A stretch of DNA of 64,000 nucleotides. It comes from Rhizobium sp. R635. Lineage in GTDB: Bacteria > Pseudomonadota > Alphaproteobacteria > Rhizobiales > Rhizobiaceae. Both the position numbers and the translations under genes were made by a program. Position 1 is the stretch's first letter, and every line of letters starts with the position of its first letter. Where the stretch lies: positions 124,001 through 188,000 of the forward strand of contig NZ_LOKX01000023.1 of assembly GCF_002211285.1 (NCBI RefSeq). The letters are read 5' to 3'. The notes under the pieces are model-generated. The model was not told the DNA's origin. It saw nothing but the letters and a program-made list of their open reading frames with translations, and made no database searches. This document shows positions 8,894 through 16,463 of the stretch, in pieces.

Positions 8894-9647
8894 TCCGATC
8901 CTCGACGCCGATCTTGACGCCTATGTGGATGGCGAGCTCGATGTCGCTCGCCGCATCCAGGTGGAATCCTATCTTTCCGACCACCCGGCAATTGCCGCCA
9001 AGGTCATGGCCGACCTCAGCATGAAGGGTGAGTTGCGCCTGGCGCTCGCCGGCGAAAGCGCCTTCGGCCGCGCCGAGACCCGCGACGCCGCCCGCCGGCT
9101 GGAACGTGGCCTTTCCTATGGCCGCATCTTCCATTCGATGCAGCGCATCGCCGCCGTCGGCGTTCTGATTGCCGCCGGCTGGGTGGCGCACAATTCCTTC
9201 GGCGCCTTCTCGGCGACCGAGGTTGCGGCTTCCGTTCCGGCGCCCGCCTATGTCGAAGACGCGGTTCGCGCCTATCAGACGGTGACACTGCGCGAATCGA
9301 TGCCGTCACAGAAGCCGACCATCTCCAGCGCCGACGACATTCGCGCCGCCACGGCAATCGTGATGCCGGAACTGCCGAAGGACTGGAAGGTCGCCGACGT
9401 GCAGATCTTCCCTTCCGAATTCGGTCCCAGCGTCGAAATGGCGATCGAGGAAACGAATGGAAAGCGGCTTTCGCTTTTCGCCGTCCGGCCAGGCGCTTTC
9501 GAGGTCCAGCCGGTCAGCCATGTCGCGCTCGAAAAAACCGAAGCTGCCTATTGGCAGATCGGCGAAGTCGCTTATGCGCTGATCGCCGACGATAGCAGCT
9601 TCAATCTCGATCAGGCGGCCGAGCGGCTCGCCCGCTCGCTCTACTAG
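8880..9647 (+). CDS. Membrane-anchored anti-sigma factor
   Basis: A 255-residue protein translated from within the end of the ECF sigma gene. The N-terminal 80 residues (LDAYVDGELDVARRIQVESYL) are characteristic of cytosolic anti-sigma domains. One membrane segment near residues 90-105 (IAAVGVLIAAGWVAH) is followed by a periplasmic domain of about 145 residues. No HxxxCxxC zinc motif is present, so it is not a ZAS-type redox sensor. It probably holds the ECF factor inactive at the membrane until a periplasmic signal. The partner is inferred from gene overlap. Confidence 0.82.
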   Translation: MKAIDPILDADLDAYVDGELDVARRIQVESYLSDHPAIAAKVMADLSMKGELRLALAGESAFGRAETRDAARRLERGLSYGRIFHSMQRIAAVGVLIAAGWVAHNSFGAFSATEVAASVPAPAYVEDAVRAYQTVTLRESMPSQKPTISSADDIRAATAIVMPELPKDWKVADVQIFPSEFGPSVEMAIEETNGKRLSLFAVRPGAFEVQPVSHVALEKTEAAYWQIGEVAYALIADDSSFNLDQAAERLARSLY

Positions 9648-9667
9648 TTCAAACCGAGGAGATCAGC

Positions 9668-10378
9668 ATGAACCCGATCAATTCCCGCTACGGCGCCGCG
9701 GCCGGCACCCAGGCGCTCTTCGACGAGGGCCTGCGCCAGCATATGCTGCGCGTCTACAACTATATGGCTCTCGGCCTCGTCATCACGGGCCTCGTCGCCT
9801 TCGTCGTCGGCTCGACGCCGGCCCTCTACGTGCCGCTCTTTGGCTCGCAGCTGAAGTGGGTGGTGATGCTGGCACCCCTCGCCTTCGTCTTCTTCTTCTC
9901 CTTCCGCATCCAGACGATGTCCGCCAGCACGGCGCAGCTCACCTTCTGGGCCTTCTGCGCCGTGATGGGTCTGTCGCTCGCCTCCGTCTTTCTGGTCTTC
10001 ACCAAGACGAGCATCGCGCAGACCTTCTTTATCACCGCTGCGATGTTCGGCTCCATCAGCCTCTACGGCTACACGACGAAGCGTGACCTCTCGAAGATGG
10101 GCTCGTTCCTGATGATGGGTCTCTTCGGCATCATCATCGCCGGCATCGTCAACATCTTCCTGGGTTCGAGCGCGCTGCAGTTCGCGATCTCCGTGATCGG
10201 CATCGTCGTCTTCGTCGGCCTCACCGCCTACGACACGCAGAACATCAAGGAACAGTATTCGGAGAACTACGATCAGGAATCGAACCAGAAGCTCGCCGTC
10301 TTCGGTGCGCTCTCGCTCTACCTGAACTTCGTCAACATCTTCCAACTTCTGCTCAACTTCACGGGCGAGCGGGAATAA
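9668..10378 (+). CDS. Bax inhibitor-1/YccA family membrane protein
   Basis: A 236-residue integral membrane protein with about seven hydrophobic segments and the conserved C-terminal TAYDTQNIKE motif of the BI-1 (UPF0005) family. Bacterial relatives include YccA, which binds the FtsH protease, and BsYetJ, a pH-sensitive calcium leak channel; the role here is not settled by sequence. It starts 20 nt after the anti-sigma gene with a good ribosome site (GAGGAG at 9656). It is followed by a rho-independent terminator, so it may be the last gene of the ECF operon and belong to its stress regulon. Confidence 0.88.
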   Translation: MNPINSRYGAAAGTQALFDEGLRQHMLRVYNYMALGLVITGLVAFVVGSTPALYVPLFGSQLKWVVMLAPLAFVFFFSFRIQTMSASTAQLTFWAFCAVMGLSLASVFLVFTKTSIAQTFFITAAMFGSISLYGYTTKRDLSKMGSFLMMGLFGIIIAGIVNIFLGSSALQFAISVIGIVVFVGLTAYDTQNIKEQYSENYDQESNQKLAVFGALSLYLNFVNIFQLLLNFTGERE

Positions 10379-10470
10379 GGACCGCGCTTCTGGGGGCAAT
10401 GGAAGCGCAAGAGCGCCCGGTCTGCAATCTGTGACAGGATGGCAGATCGGGTGCTCACCTAAAAGGAGAT

Positions 10471-10502
10471 GGCCGGGCTCGATGCCCGGCCGTCTTTGTT
10501 TT
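10471..10502 (+). terminator. Rho-independent terminator after the BI-1 gene
   Basis: A perfect 8-bp stem, GGCCGGGC (10471-10478) and GCCCGGCC (10484-10491), has a 5-nt loop and is followed by GTCTTTGTTTT. It ends the plus-strand ECF/BI-1 transcription unit before the convergent gene at 10551. Confidence 0.85.
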
Positions 10503-10550
10503 ATGCATGTCGTTGCCCCAAAACCGCGTCACACTTTTGGGTGACATGCG

Positions 10551-11684
10551 TCAGATGATGCCCCAGGCGCGATAGCGGCCGCGGCCGGTGATTTCGCGAA
10601 TGCCGATCTCGTTGACCAGGTTCAGCGCGCCGCGCGGGGTGATACGGAGATGACGGGCGATCATCGCCGCCGAAACCATCGGCCGCGACAGGATGAAATC
10701 GGCAAGCTCCGGAAGGCTGCTGTTCGAACGGCGACCGCGAAAGCGCAGCTCCATTTGCGTGCGCGCCAACGTCAACCGGTCGATCTCCTTCAGGCCGGCC
10801 GCAGCCCCCAGATGCATCGCCTCGAGAAAAGCCTGCAGCCGTGTAGCCCGGTCACGCGCACGACGGCGCTCGTGGCGCACCAGCTTCAGCCCGCCGAAAA
10901 AAGAAAACAGATGCGAGGCGACCTTGCCGCGGGCGCGCAGATGGCTTGCAACCAGGAGACCGCCGAGCCAGTGCTGACGCCGCAACGGCTCGATCCTCTC
11001 CCAGGCTTCGAAGAGAATGGCCGCGCCAAGAACCGGCGGCAAGGCCTCCGCCAACGGCAGCACGCTCCGCCACTCCGCAAGCCGCTGCTCCTCGTCCCAT
11101 TCATCGTCGCCGAGCAAGCCGAGCGGATCGTCGTTTCGCCGCGTCGCGGGAGCCGCAGCTGGCTCGTCTGCGGGCGCCTTTCCCGCATGGATATCGAGGA
11201 GCTTCTGCGAGCGCGCGAGAAGCGCATCGATCTCCGCCAGTTCGGCAGCAAGCGGCGCATCCTCGTCCTCGCCATCTTCGCCTGTCTCGATTTCAGCGTC
11301 GGGCCGCTTCGTTTCCTGTGCGCTCCCCTCCCCTTCCCCGAGCGTCGCAGTCAAAGTCGCAAGGCCCGAGGCTCCAAGGGCCCAGGAGGGTTCGCCGGTC
11401 CATATGCGGCGGCGTGTCCGCAACACGGAATGGGCGATCGTCAACTCGTGGCTCGGAGCTCGGCTATCCATGTGCGCATCGTGCAGAACGAGGTCCTCGA
11501 CATGCACGAGCTCACCGGCCACCCAGAGCGCGCCCGCCGCATCGAAGAAATGGCTGCGCTCGGCAAATCCCTCACCCACCGGGGAACGCAGCACTCGCTC
11601 GTCCAGCCGCGCAATCGCATCCTCAGCGGCGGCGATGGCCGGAAGCAGGCTTTGCAGCATTGCACCGTCAATGTCGTAGCGCAT
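10551..11684 (-). CDS. RHE_PE00001-family protein (DUF1612 with C-terminal helix-turn-helix)
   Basis: A 377-residue protein that I recognise as the family named after the first locus of R. etli p42e, annotated with DUF1612 and a helix-turn-helix domain. The N-terminal 100 residues are conserved (start MRYDIDGAMLQSLLPAI; later SHELTIAHSVLRTRRRIWTG). The middle is a variable acidic linker (ETGEDGEDEDAP). The last 60 residues look like a winged or simple HTH (MVSAAMIARHLRITPRGALNLV). It sits downstream of repC on the same strand, a position it shares with other rhizobial repABC replicons. A role in plasmid biology is possible but unproven. Confidence 0.75.
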   Translation of the reverse strand: MRYDIDGAMLQSLLPAIAAAEDAIARLDERVLRSPVGEGFAERSHFFDAAGALWVAGELVHVEDLVLHDAHMDSRAPSHELTIAHSVLRTRRRIWTGEPSWALGASGLATLTATLGEGEGSAQETKRPDAEIETGEDGEDEDAPLAAELAEIDALLARSQKLLDIHAGKAPADEPAAAPATRRNDDPLGLLGDDEWDEEQRLAEWRSVLPLAEALPPVLGAAILFEAWERIEPLRRQHWLGGLLVASHLRARGKVASHLFSFFGGLKLVRHERRRARDRATRLQAFLEAMHLGAAAGLKEIDRLTLARTQMELRFRGRRSNSSLPELADFILSRPMVSAAMIARHLRITPRGALNLVNEIGIREITGRGRYRAWGII

Positions 11685-11864
11685 TGTTAACCTTTACGGT
11701 TTTTCACAAATGGAAGCAAAACGAACGTTTTATTCCGTCATCTATGACATGGTTAACGTCGTTTTTCAATGAAAGCGCTGGGGAGAAAGCGGTTGAAGTG
11801 ACGAAGCGCCGGCCCGCATCTCTCCTTAACCGCCGCAGCTGGTGTGAAACTTTTTGTTGCCGGC

Positions 11865-13088
11865 TCACCCGGTTTTCCTCGTTGCCGGACCATTTGCCCG
11901 CATCAATGCCATCAGCATCGGCCCGAGCGAGAACTCGCCGCGCTCCGCCCGTCGCGTCAGATCACGCAGATAGCCGCCGGCCGAGTTGATATGCCCGCCC
12001 CTTTCCAGAATGCAGGCGATCACTGTCGCGGCATTTTCCGGCCCCATGACATCGCATGCCTGCTGATAAGCGCTGGGGCTGACCCCAAGAGTGGAACGGA
12101 CGATGACGGCAGCGGCCATCAGATCCCGCCAGCTGCCGATTCCGCCGCCCGGCCCATAAGCGGTGATCTCGGGGCAGGACTGCAGCACCATGGAAAGAGG
12201 GAAAGATTTCGGCGGCTCACGCCACGGCCGCGGTTCCTCCTCCGGCTTCGCGCCCTGCTTCGTTTCGAAGCTTGGTTCAAGTTCAGATATGGGGTGTGGG
12301 TTTGAATTATGTATGTGCCGACCGTTTTGGCTATCATTGGCGTCTGTTTTTTCTGTTTTCGTTTTCGTTTCCAGCGTCTTGACGATCATTGCACGGAACG
12401 CTTCGAGATCTTCCAGCAAAGTTTCCATCTCGGCCGTCGACGGACGACGTGGCAGACTGGCCGAAAGCAGGGTGAAATGCCTCTGCATATCGAGCCATTC
12501 ACCCGCAATTCCTTCTTCCAGCGCGATCTCGATGAGTTTGGCTATATCACGCCGGCAGAGCGTCAGACGCTCTCTCAGGCGCTTCCATTCAAGTTTGGCA
12601 GCGATTACCTGCGCCGCCTGCGCCTCGATCTCGCGGGCGCGGACAAGGAGCGGCGCCAGGCTGAAGCCGAAGGCCTCTCCAAGCCCGCCCTCGCCGTTCC
12701 GGCGGGCGAAGCGTTTTCCATTCGGGCTATCGCGCCGGATGATCAGGCCTGCCTCGACCAGCATCGCCAGGTTCCGCCGCAGCGTCGTGCCGGCCATGCC
12801 GTGTGTTCGCAGCGAGAGCTGCTCGTTCGAGGGGAAGACGACGAAGCCGTTGGCCTCGGCAATCTCGTTTCTCGGATAGAAGGTCAACAGCGCGTTGAGA
12901 ACGGCGAGCGCACGATCGGATACACCGACCATGTCCTTTGCTTCGCAGAGCGCGCGAAAGATCTTCCACTTGTCGACCGACGCATCCGGATCGACCTTGC
13001 TGGCGTTTTCCTGACTTGCCAGCATGCCAAGCGTCATCGATCGCCGCCCAAAGGGCGTCGATACATATTGAGGCTCCATGTCCCTCAC
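11865..13088 (-). CDS. repC: Replication initiator RepC of a repABC replicon
   Basis: A 407-residue initiator that acts in cis at an origin inside its own gene. The N-terminus, with TPFGRRSMTLGMLASQ, and the region VVFPSNEQLSLRTHGMAGTTLRRNL are hallmarks of RepC. The C-terminal replication domain includes SPSAYQQACDVMGPENAATVIACILER and GGYLRDLTRRAERG. Between them is a Lys/Asn/Ser-rich linker encoded by AT-rich DNA. A second ATG at 13079 (three codons in) is equally possible as the start. It is the last gene of the repA-repB-repC operon, and its expression should be limited by the antisense RNA in the repB-repC gap. Confidence 0.95.
   Translation of the reverse strand: MRDMEPQYVSTPFGRRSMTLGMLASQENASKVDPDASVDKWKIFRALCEAKDMVGVSDRALAVLNALLTFYPRNEIAEANGFVVFPSNEQLSLRTHGMAGTTLRRNLAMLVEAGLIIRRDSPNGKRFARRNGEGGLGEAFGFSLAPLLVRAREIEAQAAQVIAAKLEWKRLRERLTLCRRDIAKLIEIALEEGIAGEWLDMQRHFTLLSASLPRRPSTAEMETLLEDLEAFRAMIVKTLETKTKTEKTDANDSQNGRHIHNSNPHPISELEPSFETKQGAKPEEEPRPWREPPKSFPLSMVLQSCPEITAYGPGGGIGSWRDLMAAAVIVRSTLGVSPSAYQQACDVMGPENAATVIACILERGGHINSAGGYLRDLTRRAERGEFSLGPMLMALMRANGPATRKTG
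12290..12380. other. Putative replication origin (AT-rich segment inside repC)
   Basis: Within repC, in DNA that is otherwise about 60% GC, this roughly 90-bp stretch is rich in A/T, with runs such as TGTTTTTTCTGTTTTCGTTTTCG. In characterised repABC plasmids the origin lies in an AT-rich part of the repC coding sequence, and this is the only such segment here. The encoded linker (KTKTEKTDANDSQNG) looks unconstrained at protein level, in keeping with a DNA-level function. The exact borders are a guess. Confidence 0.6.
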
Positions 13089-13139
13089 CTTTTTTCAAGG
13101 CAAAAGAAATCTTACCACCCAAAAGGATGCCGAAGATGC

Positions 13140-13168
13140 TTGACAGTGATTCGAGGAAGTGCGATTCT
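13140..13168 (+). promoter_or_regulatory. Promoter of the counter-transcribed RNA
   Basis: TTGACA (13140-13145) is followed after 17 nt by GATTCT (13163-13168) on the strand opposite to repABC, inside the repB-repC gap. A perfect -35 and standard spacing place a transcription start near 13175. The -10 is imperfect. Confidence 0.65.
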
Positions 13169-13171
13169 CAG

Positions 13172-13230
13172 ATTGTCCAGATATGAGAAAGGCTTCCGCG
13201 ACGGCAACGTTCGGAGGCTTTTTTCTTTTG
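13172..13230 (+). ncRNA. Counter-transcribed incompatibility RNA (ctRNA/incA) of repABC
   Basis: The gap between repB and repC holds a promoter on the plus strand and, about 15 nt further on, a rho-independent terminator. The terminator has an 11-bp stem with two G-U pairs (13188-13198 with 13212-13222), a 13-nt loop and a T-rich tail. The predicted RNA is about 55-60 nt and is antisense to the repC leader. In studied repABC plasmids such an RNA represses repC and determines incompatibility. Location, orientation, size and structure all fit; the ends are estimated from the promoter and terminator. Confidence 0.82.
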
Positions 13231-13234
13231 CGGC

Positions 13235-14230
13235 CTACTCTCCTGCTTGCAACTTGCCGGCCCGATAGGCTTCGTAAAGCTCATCAAGACGGCGTGAAAT
13301 GTAAGCGCCGAAATCCGGCGCATCGCCGGTTTTCAACGCGATCGTGAAGGAATTGCCGGCGCTCTTGATCCGGCCGGCAATCTTGCCGCCGCTCTTCGGC
13401 TTCCAGTCATATTCCGTGGGCTCGGTTTTCGCTTCTTTCTTGGCGAGCTCACCAACCAGAAGCTCGAATCGGCGGTCGCTTTCTTCCGCCATGAAACGTT
13501 CCGAGGCGACGAGCTTCGCTAGCCGCGCCGCTGTCGCCCCATTCCAATCCTGGGCAAGCGCCATCCATTTGCGGCGGCCGATGCCGGGTGCCGCTCCAAC
13601 CAGCCTGACGATGTCGGCGGGGATCGCCTTTGCGACGGATATCAGCTTCGAAAGCTCCGTCTTGTCAGTCGACAGCGCCTTCATGATAACGGGACGCTCA
13701 AACCCTTTAAATTCCAGATTGAGCGCAAAGACCGCGCGCTCGATATAGGAAAGGTTTCGGCGCGCCGAATTCTCAATCCCCTGCGCGATGACGACATCGG
13801 TATCGTCGAGCTTGCGGACGATCGCCTGCACCTTTCGCCCGAGCAGCTTGACGGCCTGCAGGCGGCGATGGCCGTATGCGATCTGGTAGCGGCTCTCATC
13901 GTCGGGATGCCGGCGAACCAGGATCGGCACTTCCTGTCCGTTCTCGGCGATCGACTGCACCAGCTCGTCCTCGGCATCGAGAGGCTGATCGGCAAGACGG
14001 TCACGAACGAAGGAGGAATCGATCAGCTCGGGGTCGAGCTCGACGATGCGCTCGCCGGAAAGCAAGGCCTCCTCCATCGCCCTGCTCTCTTCTTCCATCC
14101 GGCCAAGGGTCAGCGCCATCGTCCGAACCGGACCGGCAGCTCCGCGCACGGAAGGTTGCTCATAGTTGGCCGCGGCCAACTCCTGCGCCGTATCGTCGAA
14201 AAGACCTTTCAGGCGATCGCGTCTGCTCAT
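13235..14230 (-). CDS. repB: Plasmid partition protein RepB (ParB type)
   Basis: A 331-residue ParB-family DNA-binding protein that loads at parS sites and partners with RepA in segregation. The nuclease-like ParB domain is visible (VELDPELIDSSFVRDR, ENGQEVPILVRRHPDD, YQIAYGHRRLQAVKLLG), followed by the HTH region (NLSYIERAVFALNLEFKG). The start codon overlaps the repA stop (ATGA). One exact parS-like palindrome lies within its own 5' coding region, and another is upstream of repA. The gene is followed by the ctRNA region. Confidence 0.95.
   Translation of the reverse strand: MSRRDRLKGLFDDTAQELAAANYEQPSVRGAAGPVRTMALTLGRMEEESRAMEEALLSGERIVELDPELIDSSFVRDRLADQPLDAEDELVQSIAENGQEVPILVRRHPDDESRYQIAYGHRRLQAVKLLGRKVQAIVRKLDDTDVVIAQGIENSARRNLSYIERAVFALNLEFKGFERPVIMKALSTDKTELSKLISVAKAIPADIVRLVGAAPGIGRRKWMALAQDWNGATAARLAKLVASERFMAEESDRRFELLVGELAKKEAKTEPTEYDWKPKSGGKIAGRIKSAGNSFTIALKTGDAPDFGAYISRRLDELYEAYRAGKLQAGE
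14165..14180. repeat. parS-like centromere palindrome inside repB
   Basis: The perfect 16-bp palindrome GTTGGCCGCGGCCAAC fits the repABC parS pattern GTTNNNNGCNNNNAAC. It is identical to the copy at 15541-15556. It lies about 50 bp inside the repB coding region. Confidence 0.85.
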
Positions 14231-15423
14231 GTGCGGCCCCAGGCTTTGTGAATGCCGGCAAGAACCTCGCCGTTGGCGGCATTGACCGATTCCAGCGCCC
14301 GGTCATATGTCGAGCGCCGCACCTGCCCCTTCTCGATTTCGAAAAGCGTCTGCTTTGTCAGGCCGGCATCGGCGATTGCCGTGGATTTGAGAATGGTGGC
14401 CGTCAGCACGTCGTCGCCGAAGAGGCTGCGAAGCAGCGCCACGATCTGCGACTGCGGCGCATCGAAAGGCTCGTGACGGGTGACGATATATTTGATGAAA
14501 TCATGTTGTAGATCGCCGCCGGCCTTACGCACGACGGAGAGCAGATCCGAGGTCATCAGCAGGAATTGCGACATGGAAGCAACATCGACCATCTGCGGAT
14601 GGATGGTGATCAGCAGCGACGTTGCGGCGCAGACCGCGCCAAGCGTGAGATAGCCAAGCTGAGGCGGGCAGTCGATCACCACGACGTCATAATTGGCCTC
14701 GACCTCGGCAATAGCCACGCCGACGCGACGGAAGAACAACTCGGCCGGCTTCTGACGGTCATTCAGGGCACGCGGCGTTTCATGCTCGAACTCCATCAGT
14801 TCGAGATTGCCCGGCACCAGATCGAGCCCGTCGAAATAGGTCTTGCGGACGATGTCCTTCAGCGGCTTGCGAGCCGCATCGTAGCGGATGGCGCCATAGA
14901 GCGTATCGCCATCGGAAAGATCGAATTCCGGCTGGACGCCCAGCATCGAAGAGAGCGAGGCCTGCGGATCGAGATCGATGGCAAGCACCCGATACCCTTC
15001 CAGCGCCAGATACTGCGCCAGATAGAGCGTCGTCGTGGTCTTCGCCGAGCCGCCCTTGAAATTGGTGACGGCAACCGTCTGCAGCTTCTCGCCGGGGCGC
15101 CGCCAGGGAAGATAGGACAGCGCGTCCTTCGGCTTGAGCCTTGCCATATAATGGCGCAATTCATTGATCTGGCCGAGCGTATAGGAGCGGCGGCCATTCT
15201 GGGAAAGTTCCGGCTGCGGGCCCTTGCCATCCAGCGAAAGCTGGCGAAGATAGCCATCGGATACGCCGATCATCTGGGCGGCTTCGCCGGAAGAGAATGT
15301 GCGCAGCGTCTTCTGCGAAAGCGGCGGAAACAGCTTGTCGCGGAGGAGCTTCAGTTGCCGCGAAAGCTGGTTCGCATGCCGCTCGATCCGCACATCTGTC
15401 GTCGATACGCTAATGTTGTCCAA
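14227..15423 (-). CDS. repA: Plasmid partition ATPase RepA (ParA type)
   Basis: A Walker-type ATPase of about 398 residues that segregates the replicon with RepB and represses the repABC operon. An N-terminal HTH (FSSGEAAQMIGVSDGYLRQLSLDG) is followed by the deviant Walker A NFKGGSAKTTTT, the DLDPQAS motif and VVVIDCPPQLG. No in-frame ATG exists near the start. I prefer the TTG at 15423 because AAGGA (15437-15433 on the minus strand) is then 9 nt away; a TTG at 15432 would be too close. repB follows with a 4-nt overlap. An inverted repeat upstream may be its operator. Confidence 0.93.
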   Translation of the reverse strand: MDNISVSTTDVRIERHANQLSRQLKLLRDKLFPPLSQKTLRTFSSGEAAQMIGVSDGYLRQLSLDGKGPQPELSQNGRRSYTLGQINELRHYMARLKPKDALSYLPWRRPGEKLQTVAVTNFKGGSAKTTTTLYLAQYLALEGYRVLAIDLDPQASLSSMLGVQPEFDLSDGDTLYGAIRYDAARKPLKDIVRKTYFDGLDLVPGNLELMEFEHETPRALNDRQKPAELFFRRVGVAIAEVEANYDVVVIDCPPQLGYLTLGAVCAATSLLITIHPQMVDVASMSQFLLMTSDLLSVVRKAGGDLQHDFIKYIVTRHEPFDAPQSQIVALLRSLFGDDVLTATILKSTAIADAGLTKQTLFEIEKGQVRRSTYDRALESVNAANGEVLAGIHKAWGRT

Positions 15424-15439
15424 AACACCCAATCCTTTT

Positions 15440-15480
15440 CGATGCGCTTTTCTGTCAACATAGCGTCAAAAAGCGTATCG
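15440..15480. promoter_or_regulatory. Inverted repeat over the repA promoter, candidate RepA operator
   Basis: CGATGCGCTTTT (15440-15451) and AAAAGCGTATCG (15469-15480) form a 12-bp inverted repeat with one mismatch. Between them, on the minus strand, is TTGACA (15458-15453), a -35 candidate for repA. RepA proteins of this family repress their operon by binding a promoter-proximal dyad, so this is the natural candidate. Confidence 0.55.
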
Positions 15481-15540
15481 AAAGTGACACGATTCGGGAT
15501 TTACGGCAACAATAGGGGCCGGAGGGCCGTCCCCAGCCCG

Positions 15541-15556
15541 GTTGGCCGCGGCCAAC
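15541..15556. repeat. parS-like centromere palindrome between repA and cobF
   Basis: This is the exact 16-bp palindrome GTTGGCCGCGGCCAAC, identical to the copy inside repB. It is 118 bp upstream of the repA start and 71 bp upstream of cobF. RepB bound here could affect the start of the cobalamin operon as well as segregation. Confidence 0.88.
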
Positions 15557-15626
15557 TCCCTGCCCTGCCCTTGCGACGGCCCGGCTTTTTCTGCAAGACC
15601 GCCAGGACTCAAAGGAGAGTATCGGC

Positions 15627-16391
15627 TTGAAGCACATCCATATCATCGGCATCGGCACGGGCAACCCGGAGCACGTCACCATACAGGCGATCAACGCGAT
15701 GAACGCGGCCGACGTGATCTTCCTGCCGGTCAAGGGTAGCGGCAAGGAAGAGCTCGCCGAGATCCGCCGCGAGATCTGCGAACGATATATCACGCGGTCC
15801 GGGATCCGGATCTCAGAATTCGCAGTGCCGCAAAGGCAGACGGCGGACAGAAGCTACACGCAAAGCGTCGACGCTTGGCATGGAGAGATCGCCGGCATCT
15901 ATGGAAAGCTGATCGCCGGCCTCACCGATGGCGGCAGCGGCGCCTTTCTGGTCTGGGGCGATCCCAGCCTCTACGACAGCACGATCCGCATCATCGAACG
16001 CGTGCGGCAGGATGCCAGCCTGGATTTCGATTACAGCGTCGTTCCCGGCATCACCAGTATCCAGGCCCTGGCGGCCAGTCACAAAATCCCGGTCAACCTC
16101 GTCGGCAAGCCGGTCGAGATCACCACCGGACGCAGGCTGGCGCGGGACGGGCTCCAGGCGGCCACAACGGTCGTCATGCTCGACGGCGAACAGGCCTTTG
16201 CGAAAATCGACGATCCCGATGCCGAGATCTTCTGGGGCGCCTATCTCGGCACCGAGGATGAGATCGTCAGATCCGGGCGGCTCGGCGATATCGCGGCCGA
16301 TATCCAGGAGCTGAGGGCCGAAGCCAGGCAACGGCATGGCTGGATCATGGACATCTATCTCCTGCGCAAGGGGCGGGATTTCGAGGAATAG
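15627..16391 (+). CDS. cobF: Precorrin-6A synthase (deacetylating) CobF
   Basis: A 254-residue SAM-dependent methyltransferase that methylates precorrin-5 at C1 with loss of the acetyl group, giving precorrin-6A. The N-terminal IIGIGTGNPEHVT is the SAM-binding loop of the tetrapyrrole methylase family; VWGDPSLYDS and VVPGITSIQALAA are also conserved. The start is a TTG with a strong ribosome site (AAAGGAGAG, 15611-15619). It leads the cob cluster and is separated from the divergent repA by about 200 bp containing a parS site. I saw no cobalamin riboswitch in that gap. Confidence 0.93.
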   Translation: MKHIHIIGIGTGNPEHVTIQAINAMNAADVIFLPVKGSGKEELAEIRREICERYITRSGIRISEFAVPQRQTADRSYTQSVDAWHGEIAGIYGKLIAGLTDGGSGAFLVWGDPSLYDSTIRIIERVRQDASLDFDYSVVPGITSIQALAASHKIPVNLVGKPVEITTGRRLARDGLQAATTVVMLDGEQAFAKIDDPDAEIFWGAYLGTEDEIVRSGRLGDIAADIQELRAEARQRHGWIMDIYLLRKGRDFEE

Positions 16392-16463
16392 CCGAGCCGA
16401 CCGTTTCCATCATGTTTTGCCGCACCCGCCGCGATCCTGTAAGAAACGGACAGAGGATGAAGA

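Noticed and set aside
15433..15626. Cobalamin riboswitch upstream of cobF
   Set aside because: I could not find the B12-box consensus or a fitting fold in this short gap; a covariance search would settle it.
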